This document shows positions 1-11,559 of a DNA stretch of 64,000 nt, in pieces. Within the stretch, counting starts at the first letter, position 1; the number at the start of each line of letters is the position of its first letter. Both the position numbers and the translations under genes were made by a program. Below the pieces are notes generated by a model. That model did not search any database and was not told the DNA's origin. It worked only from the letters and a program-made list of their open reading frames with translations. Source of the DNA: Porphyra umbilicalis (lineage: Eukaryota > Rhodophyta > Bangiophyceae > Bangiales > Bangiaceae); NCBI GenBank assembly GCA_002049455.2, contig KV918865.1, forward strand, positions 162,804-226,803. The letters run 5' to 3'.

Positions 1-432
1 TGTGGAAGAACTGTGGAAGAACTGAGGGACAGGCCGCAAGAGTTGGTGGCTTACATTTTACAGGGTGACCCACAAGCTGGTACAAAGAAAATCCCCAGCT
101 GTCAAGAGCGACACGGAGCCAATCGCCATGACGGCTAAGGGGCTCCATGATCCAATCGGCAATCAATATTTACCGCATCACCGCTTGTGTGGCTGTTGTC
201 GGCCAGCTGCACGGGCTGCTGACTGTGGGGAGATTTTCAATGCCTACGGCGTAAGCGACATGGTCGTTCTGTAGCTCGGCCCCCTCCATGAGATGCTGAC
301 GTCACAACTTTTCGTGAAGCGCAGGCAAGCGGCGTCCGGACTGAGGGAAGGCTATGGCCGTGCTCAGCGCGGCGAGACGCTTCGGATGGTGTAAAGATAA
401 CAGTCCGGACGAAACGCAGTTCCGCTGCGCAA

Positions 433-735
433 ATTGTTGTGGGCGAAATCGCCGTTTACGGCTACATGCAGGCCGGTCCGCAAGATTGTTACGGAGCTTT
501 TTACAAGAAAATCGCGTTTGCGCGTGAACACACGATAAGCACCACTGCGCTGCAGACAGAATCGTCGGGCACTCGGTCGACCACGTAGTTAAAATGTTAT
601 GACAATTATTATTCAGAGCGCCCATCAAAGCGCCCAGGAAACCGTGGGCGCTGGGCGCTCGAGCGCCCTCTGAGCGCCCATTGAGCGCCTAAAATGCGCC
701 CAAAAAGAGCGCCCTGGGCGCACTCAACAACCCTA
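433..735. mobile_element. Putative non-autonomous hAT element, GAGCGCCC word
   Basis: The right end reads CAACAACCCTA, the same kind of terminus as the better hAT elements in this window (reverse complement TAGGGTTGTTG). The 8 bases after it (736-743, CTGCGCAA) occur exactly at 425-432, as expected for an 8-bp hAT target duplication. The right 120 bp are built from GAGCGCCC/GGGCGCTC repeated about ten times in both orientations. The left end (ATTGTTGTGGGCG) has lost the TAGGG start, so that boundary is tentative. No coding capacity is visible. Confidence 0.5.
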
Positions 736-965
736 CTGCGCAAAGAGCGTCCGTTCAGAAACGAAGGAGTCCGACAAGGACACAGCCATGCACAGCAACC
801 CACCTTACAGCGAGACAGTGCTCCAGGACCGTGCCGCACCAAGCTTCCAACCGATGAAAAGACACCGCGTTCCTCAGCGTTGCGTGCAGCTGTAATTCGG
901 CTTGGACCCACACGCACGCCACCCCCGAAACCCTGCAAACAATGATTTGGTCGACCACTCGTCAT

Positions 966-2579
966 CGTCAGCTTTCACTAAGTTTCCCAGTGGTGCCGAA
1001 CGGTTCTTCAATGGATGGCCCGCTGGGCCCAACCTCCATCTAAACGCGAAACCGTTGGGCTTCGGTGAAGCCCAACGGGCCCAACGGAGCCCCAACGAAC
1101 GCCAGTTCCGTTGAGCGTTTCCGCCCCATGGGGGGGGGCTCGCGATGGTCACCAGTGGAACACGATAGAGATGCGGTGGTCACATGTCGAACACGATAGA
1201 GAAGCGGCCGGGCCGCGTTAAGGACCCGATTGGTGCATTACTGTAGATCTGACCGAATCTAAGGACTCGTGGCGATTGCAACGAGAGATCGTGGCAATGG
1301 TATCTGGTGTGTCCTTCAGGCGCTGGCCAACACGGAGACACGGCGGGAAGCGTAGCAGCTGGCCCAATATCCGCTTGCACGGCTCTCTGATGAGCCATGC
1401 GTCCAAGCTGCGAAGGGGGAGCTCGCGTGTGCCGAGCTATTCACGTGACTTCAGGCCACTAGTCGCTGCAGTACGACACTGGGGCATGCTGACGGGGACA
1501 GATGGTGCTCGGATTACCCTACGCGGCGCACTTCGGCTGCCAAGAAACGTGGAGGGGACGGCGAGCACCGGCATAGTCTTGTTCCACTGGATCAAAGAAG
1601 CACAGTGTCCACAGTTTAGCAATAGCAAGTGTGCGAAAGACCGATCAAGATCAAACGTCCCATGGATAAAAGACGTTCAAAAAGCAATGCATATCTAGGC
1701 GCTCAGCGTGTGGGCTGTTCGACGTGGCATGGGGAGCCCCGAAGCCCTTGCGCTCCGTCAGCTCCGCGAAGTCGGGCACGACATGGATTATCCGCCGGAC
1801 GCGGGACAGCGGCACCACCCGCACGGCGCAGACCGTCTCGTTGTCGCGCTTTTGCCACCGCAAACGCGAGCACCCACGACTCAAGAGCAGGCAGCCGGGC
1901 TCACCAACTACCGGTTCCATCTCGGCAATGCTGACCTTGTCCCCCTCTGCCGTCCGGAAGATAGCCCGCGCCTCTCCAACGCAGTAGTTGGCGACGACGC
2001 CCTCCGGCTTATACGAAACGGCGTCGTACCCGAGCTTGCCGCGGCAGTCGGGCGAGGCTCGGAATAGCTGCTGTCGCATGGTACCGCAGTGAAAAGTGGC
2101 ATTAATACGCACACATGCCAGCACTGGCACGGTGTCCGTGCCGTTGATGTATCAGCGTGTCTACCAGCCGGTACCGGTCCAGGCCAGCCTCAAAAAACCC
2201 AGCATCACGGCCTGTAGCGCGGGTCAACACAACTCGGCGTGGCAGAATAACTACCAATAAAACGCGACCGACGCTCCACATAACTCCAGGACCTCAGTTC
2301 ACAGCATGAGCACAAATCAGGTAGTTGGAGACTTCTCGCCGATGGCGACTGTGTGGCCAGGAAGCCCTGTCCTTGCACGCGATCGCGTCAGACTCACGCG
2401 CTCGGCTCGTTGGGGCATTGCCCAATGGTTCCCCTGCGCTCTTCAACGAAGGAAAGGGCTTTAACGAACGCCCCACAGCGCCCAAAAACGCCCAACTAAA
2501 AGCAGACGTGTTGGGTCCCAACCTCCAACGGTCCCCCAACGGAAAGGGCATCCGTTGGGCAACTCAGTCAAAGCTGACG
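966..2579. mobile_element. 1.6-kb element with imperfect terminal inverted repeats, CCCAACG word
   Basis: The two ends match in inverted orientation over about 24 bp (CGTCAGCTTT then ACT, AGTT, CCCA; 21 of 24 identical). Just inside each end (1020-1125 and 2410-2560) the word CCCAACG or CGTTGGG is repeated in both orientations. A fragment of a transposase-like C-terminal exon lies inside (1651-2130, minus strand). I found no clear target duplication, so the superfamily is uncertain. The inner CACTA of the left end and the exon would suit a CACTA/Plavaka element. Confidence 0.5.
1651..2130 (-). pseudogene. C-terminal fragment of a Plavaka/CACTA-like transposase
   Basis: The minus-strand frame of 159 residues has a tail of the form IIHVVPDFAELTERKGFG, a gap, then CFLNVFYPWD. 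The same layout occurs in the last exon of the Plavaka-like gene at 28641-29024 (WVAVEHDWEDLCERHG, a gap, then FFVNAFAVSD), so I read the two as homologous C-termini. No N-terminal or catalytic exons are recognisable upstream (higher coordinates), so this is a remnant. It lies inside the inverted-repeat-bounded element 966-2579. Assignment to Plavaka rests on general resemblance of this tail to fungal transposases and is an inference. Confidence 0.4.
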
Positions 2580-4377
2580 CATTGCGACTGGTGGGCAGTA
2601 GGGCCGTGCACCGTCTCCTCACCGCCTCTTCGCATCGCTCGTGTCCCCTGCCACTGACTGCGTCAGGCGGGGGACGCCAGCGCACGGTCGTTGCGCCCTT
2701 CCGATTGGTTCGATGAGCTCTACACTCCCGAGTGGGCACCTTTTGGCTGGCGGCCGGCGCGCCAGCCGGCGTCACTTTCCACTCATTCGTCGCTGTCGAG
2801 CCGCCGTGTGATTCAGTAGGTGTGGGGTTATCGTGTAGATTCTGCTGGTCCGCCACCACCTACGCGGCCTCCGCAGCCGAGCAGGCTCACGAGGTCGGGT
2901 ACCAGCTGTCTCGTCCAACAGCATCTCCTGACGTGCCCACCTCACATCGCCCAGCGGCTGCCGGCACCGCCAAGGTGCTGATGATGAGCTGGCGCGAGGC
3001 CTCATCTGCACCGCCCGCCTTGCCCGCGCGACGGTTGCCGGTCGACTGCATCTGCGTTGGCTGTGGAGAGGGGGGTCGAGCCACACCCCAGAATCAGCTG
3101 TCCAGTGAGAGCGTCGACGGTGTTTCGCCGTCACAGACGGGTCGTCCAGTCGAGCCCCTCCCCGTCCCCGTTCTGTCTGACCCGTCGTCCGAGTCACGCT
3201 GGCAAGCGGGCCTGGAGGCCTGCTACGCTGGTGCTGTCCTTGTGGGTGGCCGCTGCAAGAGCGGTGGTTTCCACGCGCCACTGCGTGGTCCCCGGAAGTG
3301 CTGATTGGCTACAGTGACGAATACCCCTCCGTTGCGGTGTCAACGATCCGGCCCAGACGGAACACCAAGCCGAGTGAGGACCGCGGTTGTTTGGTTTGGG
3401 GAACTCCAACGCACAGCGTGTGGCTTCCGCCTCATCCTGTCAGGCGGGCCGACGCCACGTGGTTGTGGGGACCGCCTGAGTGGGCAAGCCGGACCCCAGC
3501 AGGCACGCTCAACGCCGCGCCCACAAGCGCTGCCAACGAGGGCGCCAGCAGCGCACAATCCATCCATGTGAGAAGGTGGGAGGGGCGGTCCGTGGGAGTA
3601 GGCCAGGAAGGGGGGTGTATTGAGGGGACCCCTGCAGGGATGGGCGCTGCGTGGCGACGCCGTCCTCGCGGGGGGACGTCTCTCGGGCGAGCCCTGCGGG
3701 ACTCCCACCCTCCTGTAGCGCCCCCGCACCGTGCATTTGGGCGACGTGGCTGGAGCACCGAACCCGCCGCCTTGACTGCTGCTGGGCGCCCTTCTCAGGG
3801 GGGTCACCAGCAGGCCGCCCGCCGCGGTGCGTCAAGCTAGCGGAGGCGGGCACCCTGCCGCGCGGACCCCACCGTGAGCCGCTGGGGTTCTACCTGCCTC
3901 ACTGCATAGCCAGGGTAGGTCCGGCTCGCCACGGCGGTCTCTTCGTGTGTCGGGCAGCAGCGGCGTGCGCAACGGAATCGGGTTGGTCGCGGGGTCGACG
4001 CCGACCGGGACCCCCGCTAAGGTCCGGGGCGCCGGAACGCAGTTGTCTGCTGCACTGTCCTACGAGCCGTTTGCCAGAGGGACCCGCGTGGTTCGGGGCG
4101 ACGCGGTCTGGTCAGTCCCGCGCACGCGTCTGCCCCAGATTTGCTGTGTTGTGGTGTGCCCCCCCCCCCCCTCGGGCTTGAAGGGCTCCCCTGAACGCCC
4201 CTTTTCTTCCCCTAGACCGTGACGCCGACCGACCCGCTGAACGTCGGCAACGAACCGGTGACCTCGCTCTCAACTCTCCGCCTCGCACTCTACCGCACCG
4301 CGTAACTCGGCTCCTCATCGACCCCCCCCCCCCTAGCGCCCTCCCATCACCACCCCCACCGCCGACACCATTATACG
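2580..4377. other. GC-rich stretch without a recognisable gene
   Basis: Several overlapping open frames exist on both strands, as expected at this GC content, but none shows a domain, a conserved motif or one clearly favoured frame. Runs of C at 4160-4170 and 4320-4333 lie just before the KH gene and may belong to its 5' untranslated region or promoter. Confidence 0.5.
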
Positions 4378-7300
4378 GTGGCAGCGTGCATTTCCGGAGC
4401 GGTGGCGGTGGCGTGCGGCAGCCATGGGCCGCGCTGCCCCCCCCCCCGCCCCCTCCCCGCTGCCATTGCCGCCCGCCGTCGGCCGCGGCGGTGGGCGGCG
4501 GGCGGGAGCCTGCCGCCGGGCGGGTGGGCCGGCGTTGCGGCGGCCACGGCGGCGGCGGCGGCAACGGCAGCCGGCCTACTCGGCGGCGGCAGTGAGTGCA
4601 GCGGCGGTGGCTCGGGTGGCAGCGGTGGCGGTCGTGGTGACGGCAACGGCGGGCTTCTCAGCGGGCACGCCGGGGCGGCGGGCTTGGCGTGGGCGGCAAC
4701 CACCGTGACGCGTCTGGGGTGGGGCTGGGGCGGCTGGCCGAGCAGCGGGGACACCCTGCCCCCGGCACCGTCGACGGTGGTCTTGACCACGACGACGGTG
4801 ACGACGGTGGTGCCCCCGGCGGTGGCCCCCCCACCACCGACGCCGACCGGTCCGGTGCGCCTGCCGCTGACAGAGCCACAAGCGCCGCGTCCCCCCTACC
4901 CGACGCCGCCGCTAGCCCATACTTGCGGGCGGAGCTGCTGTGGCTGTGGCGGGTGGGGGGAACGGGAGTCGGTAGGGGTGGGCGCCGCGGCGGCAGCGGC
5001 GGCTGCTGTAGCAGCCGCGGCGGTGGTGGCGGCGGTGGTGACGTCCCGTCGCCATCCGCACGGCGTTCGGCGGCGCGCGCGGCCGACGCCATCAGAGGCG
5101 ACCACCGACGAGCCTGCTGCCATAGGGGCGTCCAGTGCCACGGCGCCACTGCCAGCGGTGGTCTCTCCAGGTGCGAAGAGCCTGCCTGCGTCGTCTGCCC
5201 GCGCTGCGGGAGGTCGGCGCGGGCGGGGCGGGTCTTCGTCGTCCGCGGCGGCCACTCGCAGCAGTCGCCCCGCCACAAGTACACCCGTGCTTGGCGCGAG
5301 CGCGCCGCCATCGGCGGCCACATCTCCTGCTGCCCGCCCGCCACGAAGCGGGCGTCGGCGTCGCGCGTCGGAAGCCGTGGCCACCACCACCGAGGCGCTG
5401 GCGATGCCGGATCGGCCTTGGCCGGTTGTGCCAACGGGGCAGCCGACCACCGCTGCCCCATCACAGGCCACCCCTGCGGCACAGCCCCTCGTGCATTCCG
5501 CGGGTGCTGCCACAAAGACAATGGTCACGGCTGTTGTGCCACAAACGGCCGCGGCCGCCGCAGCGGCGCCACCATCCCGGGCCGGGCCTGTGGGGCATCC
5601 GCCACCTTCTGCGGCCTCCCCGCCACCATCGCCCCGGTGGTCTCCGCCGCCTCGGCGGCTGGCTCCGCTTAGCGCCCTCCCACCAGGAAGGTGGACGCCG
5701 GTGATGGGTGTCGCGTCGCCCCGTCCTCCACGCCAACCGCCGCTGTCCGCGCCAGCAGGGACCCCATCCTCCCCCGCGTCCGGTAGCACCCGCCACACCC
5801 CGGCGCCTTCGCGGACGCTGTCGCTGTCACCGTCGCCGTCGCCGTCGGCTGCTGCCGCGGCGCGCACGTCGGCCATGTCGCCACCCCCCCCTGCGATCGC
5901 GCCAGCGACGCCTGCCACTCCACGTCGGCGGTCCCCTCGGCGGCACGCGCACGCACACGCGCCTGCGCCCGTGCGCACGTCAGTGGAGCTGCCGCCGGGC
6001 ATTCCTGTGGCGGCACTCATCGGCCGTGCGGGCGCGACGGTGCGGGCAATTGGGACGGCGACCGGTGCGCGTGGCTACGTCGACGTCGCGCGACACAAGA
6101 TTTTTCTCGCCGGTGCGCGGGCGGCGGTGCACGCCGCGTCGGGCGCATGGCAAGTGGCGATTGAAAAGGCGCTGTTCGGGGTGGAAGGCGTAACGTGGCC
6201 GGGGTGTGAGCATTTGGTGATGGACGGGCGGGGGGCGATGCTGCATTCGTCCTTTGCGGCGCTGTTGCCCGACGTTGTTGTCGATGAGCGGGAGGCTGGG
6301 GTGCCCCCCACGCGGGCGCCGTCGGTGGCTGCCGCCTCCTCGTGCGCCGTGTCGCCGCCGCCGTCGCCCGCGTCGTCGCCGCGGCTGATGGCGGTGCGGG
6401 CCGGCGCTGGCAGCGCCGCCTGGGAGACCTCAGCCCGCATGCCGCCGGTACTATCGCTGGTCGACGGCCGCCTGGTGGGCGCGTCGATGGTCGCGGCGTC
6501 TGCCGCGCGCGACGAGAGTCTCTCTCCGTTGCTGACGGCGGCGCCTGCTCCGTCGACTCCGTCGTTACTGTCGGCGCCCCCGTCAGTGGCGGGGTCGGAC
6601 TCTGGTGGCCACTGCGCCGCCGGCCCCGGCGTCAGTAGCAGCAGCGGTGCCGGCTGGTGTGGCGGTCTCGGCCCCGCAAATGGGTCTGTTGCCGCATGTT
6701 GCGGAGAGGACGTCAACCCCACACCAGGCATCGATTACGCTCGAGCCTTTGTGGCCGCTATGCGCGCCTCTGAGGCGCCGGTCTCTCCTGTACGGGGCAC
6801 CCTCATCAAGCGTCTATCACCGCCACTGACGCCGGGCGGTGGTGCGGCCGGTCTCGTCACTGACCCCGGCAGCCCCATCAGTGTGCTCCTTGCACATGCA
6901 TTGTGGCTCGCTCGGCCGGGCGGGCGGGCGCAACCGACCTCCCCGCCACTCCTGTCCCCCCCATCGACCTGCTCCTGCCCATCTTTGTGTTGCGGTGAGG
7001 ACGACGACACCCTCTCACCGTCGTCCCCCTATCCATCGGCGTGGTCGGTGCTCGCCGCGCCGTCGACGCCGCCCGCGCTCGCGGCGTTGCTGTCTGCTGC
7101 TACCCGCGCGGCAGTCGCGGGCACTGGTGACTCTCCGCTGGACGCCGTCAAGCTGTATGCGCACTTAGGGGCGGGCCCGTCGACCCGCGGTGCCGCGGGG
7201 CCCCCGACGCTCCCGCGGCGCGCGTGGCACCGCGCGCACTTGCATGCCAAGACCGCCCTCGGCTGGTCGTCGGCGGGGCGGCAGGAGCGGCTGCACGTGA

Positions 7301-8060
7301 CGGTGGCGGACGCGACCGCGGGCGGGGCGACGACCATCCTGACGCTCGTTCTCGGCTCTCCGTCGGCGTCGGGAGCGGGCGCTCTGCAGTCGCTACGGCG
7401 GGGGGCGCGCTCCCCGCTGGCCGCCGCTGTGGCGGTCGTCGCGCCCGCGGCGGCCAACGGGTGGTCTGCCGCCCACCGCGTGTCAGGGCGCCTGGTCGTG
7501 GACGTGGTGTCGGCGGTCGAGCCGACCGCGCCCGGGTCGGGTGAGCTGCTCCGCCTCGCCGCCGCGTGCGACTGGCACCCGCCGTCCACTGGGCAGCCGG
7601 GCGGGGGTGGCGCCGACGACTATCGGTCGCCGGGGGCGTCGCCGCTGCGGTACCCAGCGAGTGGGGCGGCGGCCACCGCCGCTGACGCACCCGAGGCGGC
7701 GTCGTCATCATGCCCACCATCGCTCGGCACCTTGACCTTTTCACCTGGCTACACCCTCCCCCAGCATCTGACGGTCGTCGACGTGGCGCGGGTGTCCAAA
7801 GAGCGCCTCCTCGGCGAGTGGGAGGGCGTCCACTACGCGGCGACGTTTTCGGCGATAGCCGGCAGAAGTGGCATGTCGACGCTGTTGAAGGTCACGCCGG
7901 ACATGGCGGTGGCTGGGGGGGGGTGGCCAACCTCGGCGGCACCGCCGTCGAGGGCCTGGCGGCGGTGATGGGGGTGCTCGGCGCGGCTGCGGGGGGCGGT
8001 GGCATGGGCGTTGGCGGACCCGTTTGGGAAACCTCGCTGGAGGCCAGCTCGGGGCGGTAA
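4378..8060 (+). CDS. Large low-complexity protein with one KH RNA-binding domain
   Basis: A continuous frame of nearly 1,200 codons is rich in Ala, Pro, Ser and Gly. At 5989-6177 (about residue 537-600 if counted from 4378) it holds a KH-type domain: ELPPGIPVAALIGRAGATV with the GxxG loop (GRAG), then a TGARGYVDV strand and an alpha-helical end. KH domains bind single-stranded RNA or DNA, so an RNA-binding or regulatory role is inferred. The rest has no domain I recognise. The first codon of the open frame is GTG and no good ATG lies near it, so the N-terminus is uncertain and may come from an upstream exon. The frame as given ends at 7968. A run of nine G (7915-7923) just upstream suggests one undercalled base; with ten G the frame continues in the same style to a TAA at 8058-8060. 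No introns are needed. Function unknown beyond the KH domain. Confidence 0.6.
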
Positions 8061-8242
8061 GGGGGGGAACGCCGTCGGTAACGACCGCCATGCATGTGTG
8101 TGTGGTTGTGTACAGGCATGAGTGCGTCGTGCGTGCATGCATTGTGTGAAGTTTTCTTGTTTTTTTTCTTCTTCGCCGCATTTCGGTGGCAACATTGATC
8201 GGGTCGAGAGCGAAACCATAAAAATATGACATCAACTGGGTA

Positions 8243-9400
8243 TTGCTGACCTCCAAAAAATGGCGGTTGCAGAGTGGTTGCAATCATTCAACAGCGAACG
8301 CGGACCAATGGAAAGGCTAAGAATTATGTGAGTCCTGAAACAGTTTCCTCATGAAGCTCTGCGCACTGGAAACGCAAATCAAGATCTCAAGAAGTCTGAA
8401 GAAACTTGTTCCCTGGCCTTTAAGACAGGGTGCTCTCAAAGTGTAGTGATGCAAACATATACTTAGATCAAGGGACTTGCTCTCCGTTTTAGAGGTGGCA
8501 GTCTGCATTCGTGTCCTCAGGGATCTGAGGGCGTGTCAGTGTTGGAAGGGTCGCGATGACGCTAAAAGCGAATGGAGTTACGTGGCTGAGAAGGACTGTC
8601 CTGCCACAGGGGTCACAGGGCCCGGACGGCGCCTGCCCCCGTGCCCCCTCTACCGCCCCGAGTTGCGCGCGGTGACCACGCGCAGCGACTTCCGGGGCTT
8701 GACGCGCCCACGATCACCCGCGGACGATCGTGCCTGCGCGCCGTCTTCCGTTGCGGCGGCGTGTCGGCGGTTGCTGACGCCATCTAGCGGCACAGTTGCA
8801 GGCGCCTCATCACGCGGCGATCAGTCCCACCCGCCCGCCCGTGCGCCGTGTCGGCCGCCCTGCCCGCCGTGCGCAGGTGCGCTGCGCAGCGGAGTGACGG
8901 CCTCGCCCGTGGGCGCCGCGCGACGCCGGCGGGCCGCCGCCGCTGCGGTGGCGGAGGCGGCACCCCTTTCCCCGACGCCCCCCCCACCACGGCAACGTGG
9001 CTGTACGTGCCCCCGTGCGCGTTCGCGGCCATAGAGCCAGCCGGCGTGCCCGGTGTCAATGCGTCGCCGAGCGCGCCACCGCCCTGAAGGCCAGGGTATT
9101 GCACGCACGTGCCTGGAATTGATCTCATGAGAAATCACAGGTCTGGCCCAGAACCCTCTCCATGCCCTCTTCAGGCCCAAGCAAGCGGCCCAAAAATCTC
9201 AGGAAATCTCATTGTGGGTTGCAATGGCTCTGCGTGACTCCTGCAAGACACGTTGATTGCCTTGCAAGATTACTGGCGGTAACTCTCAGCCAATAGTACC
9301 ATCGTGGCTTGTCAAACAGCCAATCCGACTTAATTTCTATGCTGTGTCGTCGGCTCTCCCTCCCTTCTCTCTGCAACCGCCATTTTTTGGAGGTTAGCAA
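8243..9400. mobile_element. TA-flanked MITE with 32-bp inverted repeats, interrupted by a family 1 repeat
   Basis: Inverted repeats at 8243-8274 and 9369-9400 match at 31 of 32 positions and start TTGCTGACCTCC. Each is bordered by TA (8241-8242, 9401-9402), the target duplication of Tc1/mariner and pogo elements. Removing the nested family 1 copy (8409-9118) leaves a MITE of about 450 bp. The TTGCTG start is shared with the shorter MITE at 47903-48074. No coding sequence is visible. Confidence 0.8.
8409..9118 (-). mobile_element. Family 1 dispersed repeat, copy 1 (reverse orientation)
   Basis: One of four copies of a ~710-bp repeat. Read on the minus strand it begins TTCCAGGCACGTGCGTGCAA and ends AAGGCCAGGGAA. 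The ends are asymmetric inverted repeats built on CCCTGGCCTT. The interior is very GC-rich with no conserved frame. It sits inside the TA-flanked MITE 8243-9400. No target duplication is evident. Confidence 0.75.
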
Positions 9401-9449
9401 TACAGTCAATATCCGCTCATGCTTTACAAGGCCGCCCCGCTGTTCGTCG

Positions 9450-9485
9450 CACTCGAAGATTGTCCCGGACGACAATCTTCGAGTG
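9450..9485. other. Perfect 15-bp-stem hairpin upstream of the pogo transposase
   Basis: CACTCGAAGATTGTC (9450-9464) and its exact reverse complement (9471-9485) flank a 6-base loop, CCGGAC. It lies about 50 bp inside the left end of the pogo element and about 420 bp before the transposase start. It could be a subterminal transposase-binding palindrome or an element of the 5' leader. Confidence 0.75.
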
Positions 9486-9906
9486 GGTCCAGAGCAAGTA
9501 GCCCCTACAAATGACTCCGCAAACGGCCTCCGTTCCTTGATGTCATGTGTCTTGTTGCACGAATATTTAGGACGTTGGTACGTAGTTTAAGGATTTTAAT
9601 GTACTTTAGTCGTCATGGGAGCTTATTCGGAGATTTCTGCTGCCGGCAAGCGGCCGCCAGCGACCTGTGGACGGCGAGCGACGGCCGCTGTGTGGCCGAC
9701 AGGCGGCCCCCAGCAGCCACCCCGCTTCTGTCAAACGCAGGGAGCACGCCCACAAACCAGCGACGTCACTGCGCACGCTCTCGACAGCTGACCGTCCGTA
9801 CCGCGCTGACCCGATCTTGTTCCACCCCGCTATTCTCCACACCGCAACCCCCCCTACGCGCCCCCGACACCTCAATACCCCTGGTGCATCTCTTCCTACC
9901 ACGACA

Positions 9907-11559
9907 ATGGAGGCCGACCCCACCAACGGCGGTGTGGTGAGCCCCTCTCTCCGTGGGGCTCTTGTGCCCGCCACGGAGGGCTCGTCTATCCGTGCGGGCG
10001 CGGCCGCGGCAGGCATGCCTGACACGCCTTCTGTTGCAGCTCTCCAGGCCTATGGGCCCCGCGCGGTCATCCCGGGCGCGGCGCGTGTCATCGCGCGCCG
10101 CGGGAAAACCTCCATCCAGCAGCGACTACTCTTGATCACGCAAGTGGCAGACAAGGTGCCGACGGCAGTCCTGGCTGACAGGTACGGCGTCAGCAAGCGC
10201 ACGGTCACGCGTCACTACGAGCACAGGGATTCCACGTGGGCGGCGGCATCGCGTGGAGTGCCCCATTGGAGCACGTGCGCACACGATGCCAAGTTCCCTC
10301 TTGTGGACCGGGCGCTGTTTGATTGGTTCATCCGCGTGCGTGGATCAGGCCTGCCGGTGTCCCGCTTGGCGCTGCAGGTACGTGCGGGCGAGCTCTCTGG
10401 CACCCTCTACCCGGGCGTCTCTTTCCAAGCCTCCAACGGCTACGTGGAGCGCTGGCGCAAGCGCAACGCCATCCGCAGCGTCCGGCTGCACGGCGCGGGG
10501 GGCACTGCAGATGCCGCGTCCGTGGAGATTGAGATGGCACAGCTACGCGAGAAGCTGACGGGAGTGCACCCGTCCCTGATCATCAACATGGACGAGGCCG
10601 CCCTGTTCTACCAGTTGGCCCCCACCAAGTCGTATGTGCTGTCACGGGACGCGCGGACTGTTCGCGGCACCGCCCTGCAACGCGCCAAGGCGCGCATCAC
10701 GGTCATCTTCTGTGTCAACGCGACAGGAACGTTCAAGTTCCTCTCTGTAATTGGCTCGGCAGCCACACCCGTGTGCTTCCGTGGCCACCTGGGCGAGCTC
10801 CCTATCAAGTACTACAACCAGCGCAATGGGTGGATGGACAAGGTCGTTTTCCGCAAGCGGCGTGAGGACTTGATGGCGGCTCTGCGGGATTTCTCTCCAA
10901 GCCCGGTAGTTCTGATCATGGACAACGCGAGCGGCCACAACTTGCCGGACCAAATTACCGGTTTGCGTGAGGAGAAGCTCCCGGCCAACACGACGGCCAA
11001 GCACCAACCCTGCGACCAAGGGCTCATCAACACGACAAAGACGATCTACAAGACCATCGCGATGAGCCGCAAGTTGGCCGTTTTTTTCGCGCAGATGGAC
11101 GAGCTCTCAGAGGAGAAGGCGCGAAGACTTGTGGTGGAGACGCTGGCGCGCCCTGGTTCCCTAGGGCTGGCGGCAGGGCGCTCCCCGCATGTGCTGGATG
11201 CCATGCCCATCATTAAGGAGGCGTTCGACGAGATTCCGGCCTCGAGCATCGTCAAGTGCTGGCTCCGTGCGAAGTGTTTGCCGGCGGACGCCACGGAGAT
11301 GCTGGAAGGACTCCTGCGCGACTCGCCCGTCGCCGACGACCCCCCGGCCGAGAGCGCCGCCGAGAGCATTGTTCAGATGCTGCGGGATGCACCCAGCCTG
11401 GGCGTCGGACACGGCAACGGCAGTACGAGTAACGAGTTGGACGCAACGACGGGCGACGATTTGCTGATTGATGGTGACAGCCCCGACGCGTTGGCGGTCG
11501 TCCGGGACTGGCTGGCAGAGGAGGACCGTATTCCCAGCCTGATGCAGCTTCTGGACTAA
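9907..11559 (+). CDS. pogo/Tigger-like transposase with CENP-B-type DNA-binding domains
   Basis: A 550-residue protein from the ATG at 9907; the frame is open for 80 more codons upstream, but this is the first ATG after a CT-rich leader. An N-terminal helix-turn-helix (about residues 68-100, ADRYGVSKRTVTRHYE) is followed by a CENP-B-type helix-turn-helix (about 125-165). The DDE_1 catalytic core follows, with Asp229 (IINMDEAALFY), Asp339 (VVLIMDNASGH) and Asp370 (QPCDQGLI), a DD30D spacing typical of pogo transposases. Family members bind their own inverted repeats and move DNA by cut and paste into TA. The frame has no stop or shift, so it may be active or recently so. A domesticated gene is the alternative, less likely given the surrounding element ends. 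It could also mobilise the related MITE at 49874-50107. Confidence 0.85.
   Translation: MEADPTNGGVVSPSLRGALVPATEGSSIRAGAAAAGMPDTPSVAALQAYGPRAVIPGAARVIARRGKTSIQQRLLLITQVADKVPTAVLADRYGVSKRTVTRHYEHRDSTWAAASRGVPHWSTCAHDAKFPLVDRALFDWFIRVRGSGLPVSRLALQVRAGELSGTLYPGVSFQASNGYVERWRKRNAIRSVRLHGAGGTADAASVEIEMAQLREKLTGVHPSLIINMDEAALFYQLAPTKSYVLSRDARTVRGTALQRAKARITVIFCVNATGTFKFLSVIGSAATPVCFRGHLGELPIKYYNQRNGWMDKVVFRKRREDLMAALRDFSPSPVVLIMDNASGHNLPDQITGLREEKLPANTTAKHQPCDQGLINTTKTIYKTIAMSRKLAVFFAQMDELSEEKARRLVVETLARPGSLGLAAGRSPHVLDAMPIIKEAFDEIPASSIVKCWLRAKCLPADATEMLEGLLRDSPVADDPPAESAAESIVQMLRDAPSLGVGHGNGSTSNELDATTGDDLLIDGDSPDALAVVRDWLAEEDRIPSLMQLLD

Noticed and set aside
4896-6020. Long minus-strand frame opposite the KH gene
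   Set aside because: It is a GC-driven shadow of the sense frame, with Ala/Gly/Arg low complexity and no domain.
8409-9118. Helitron assignment for family 1
   Set aside because: The minus-strand end has a hairpin followed by CTGG, but the flanking bases do not fit A/T or T-T insertion and no Rep-helicase is present.
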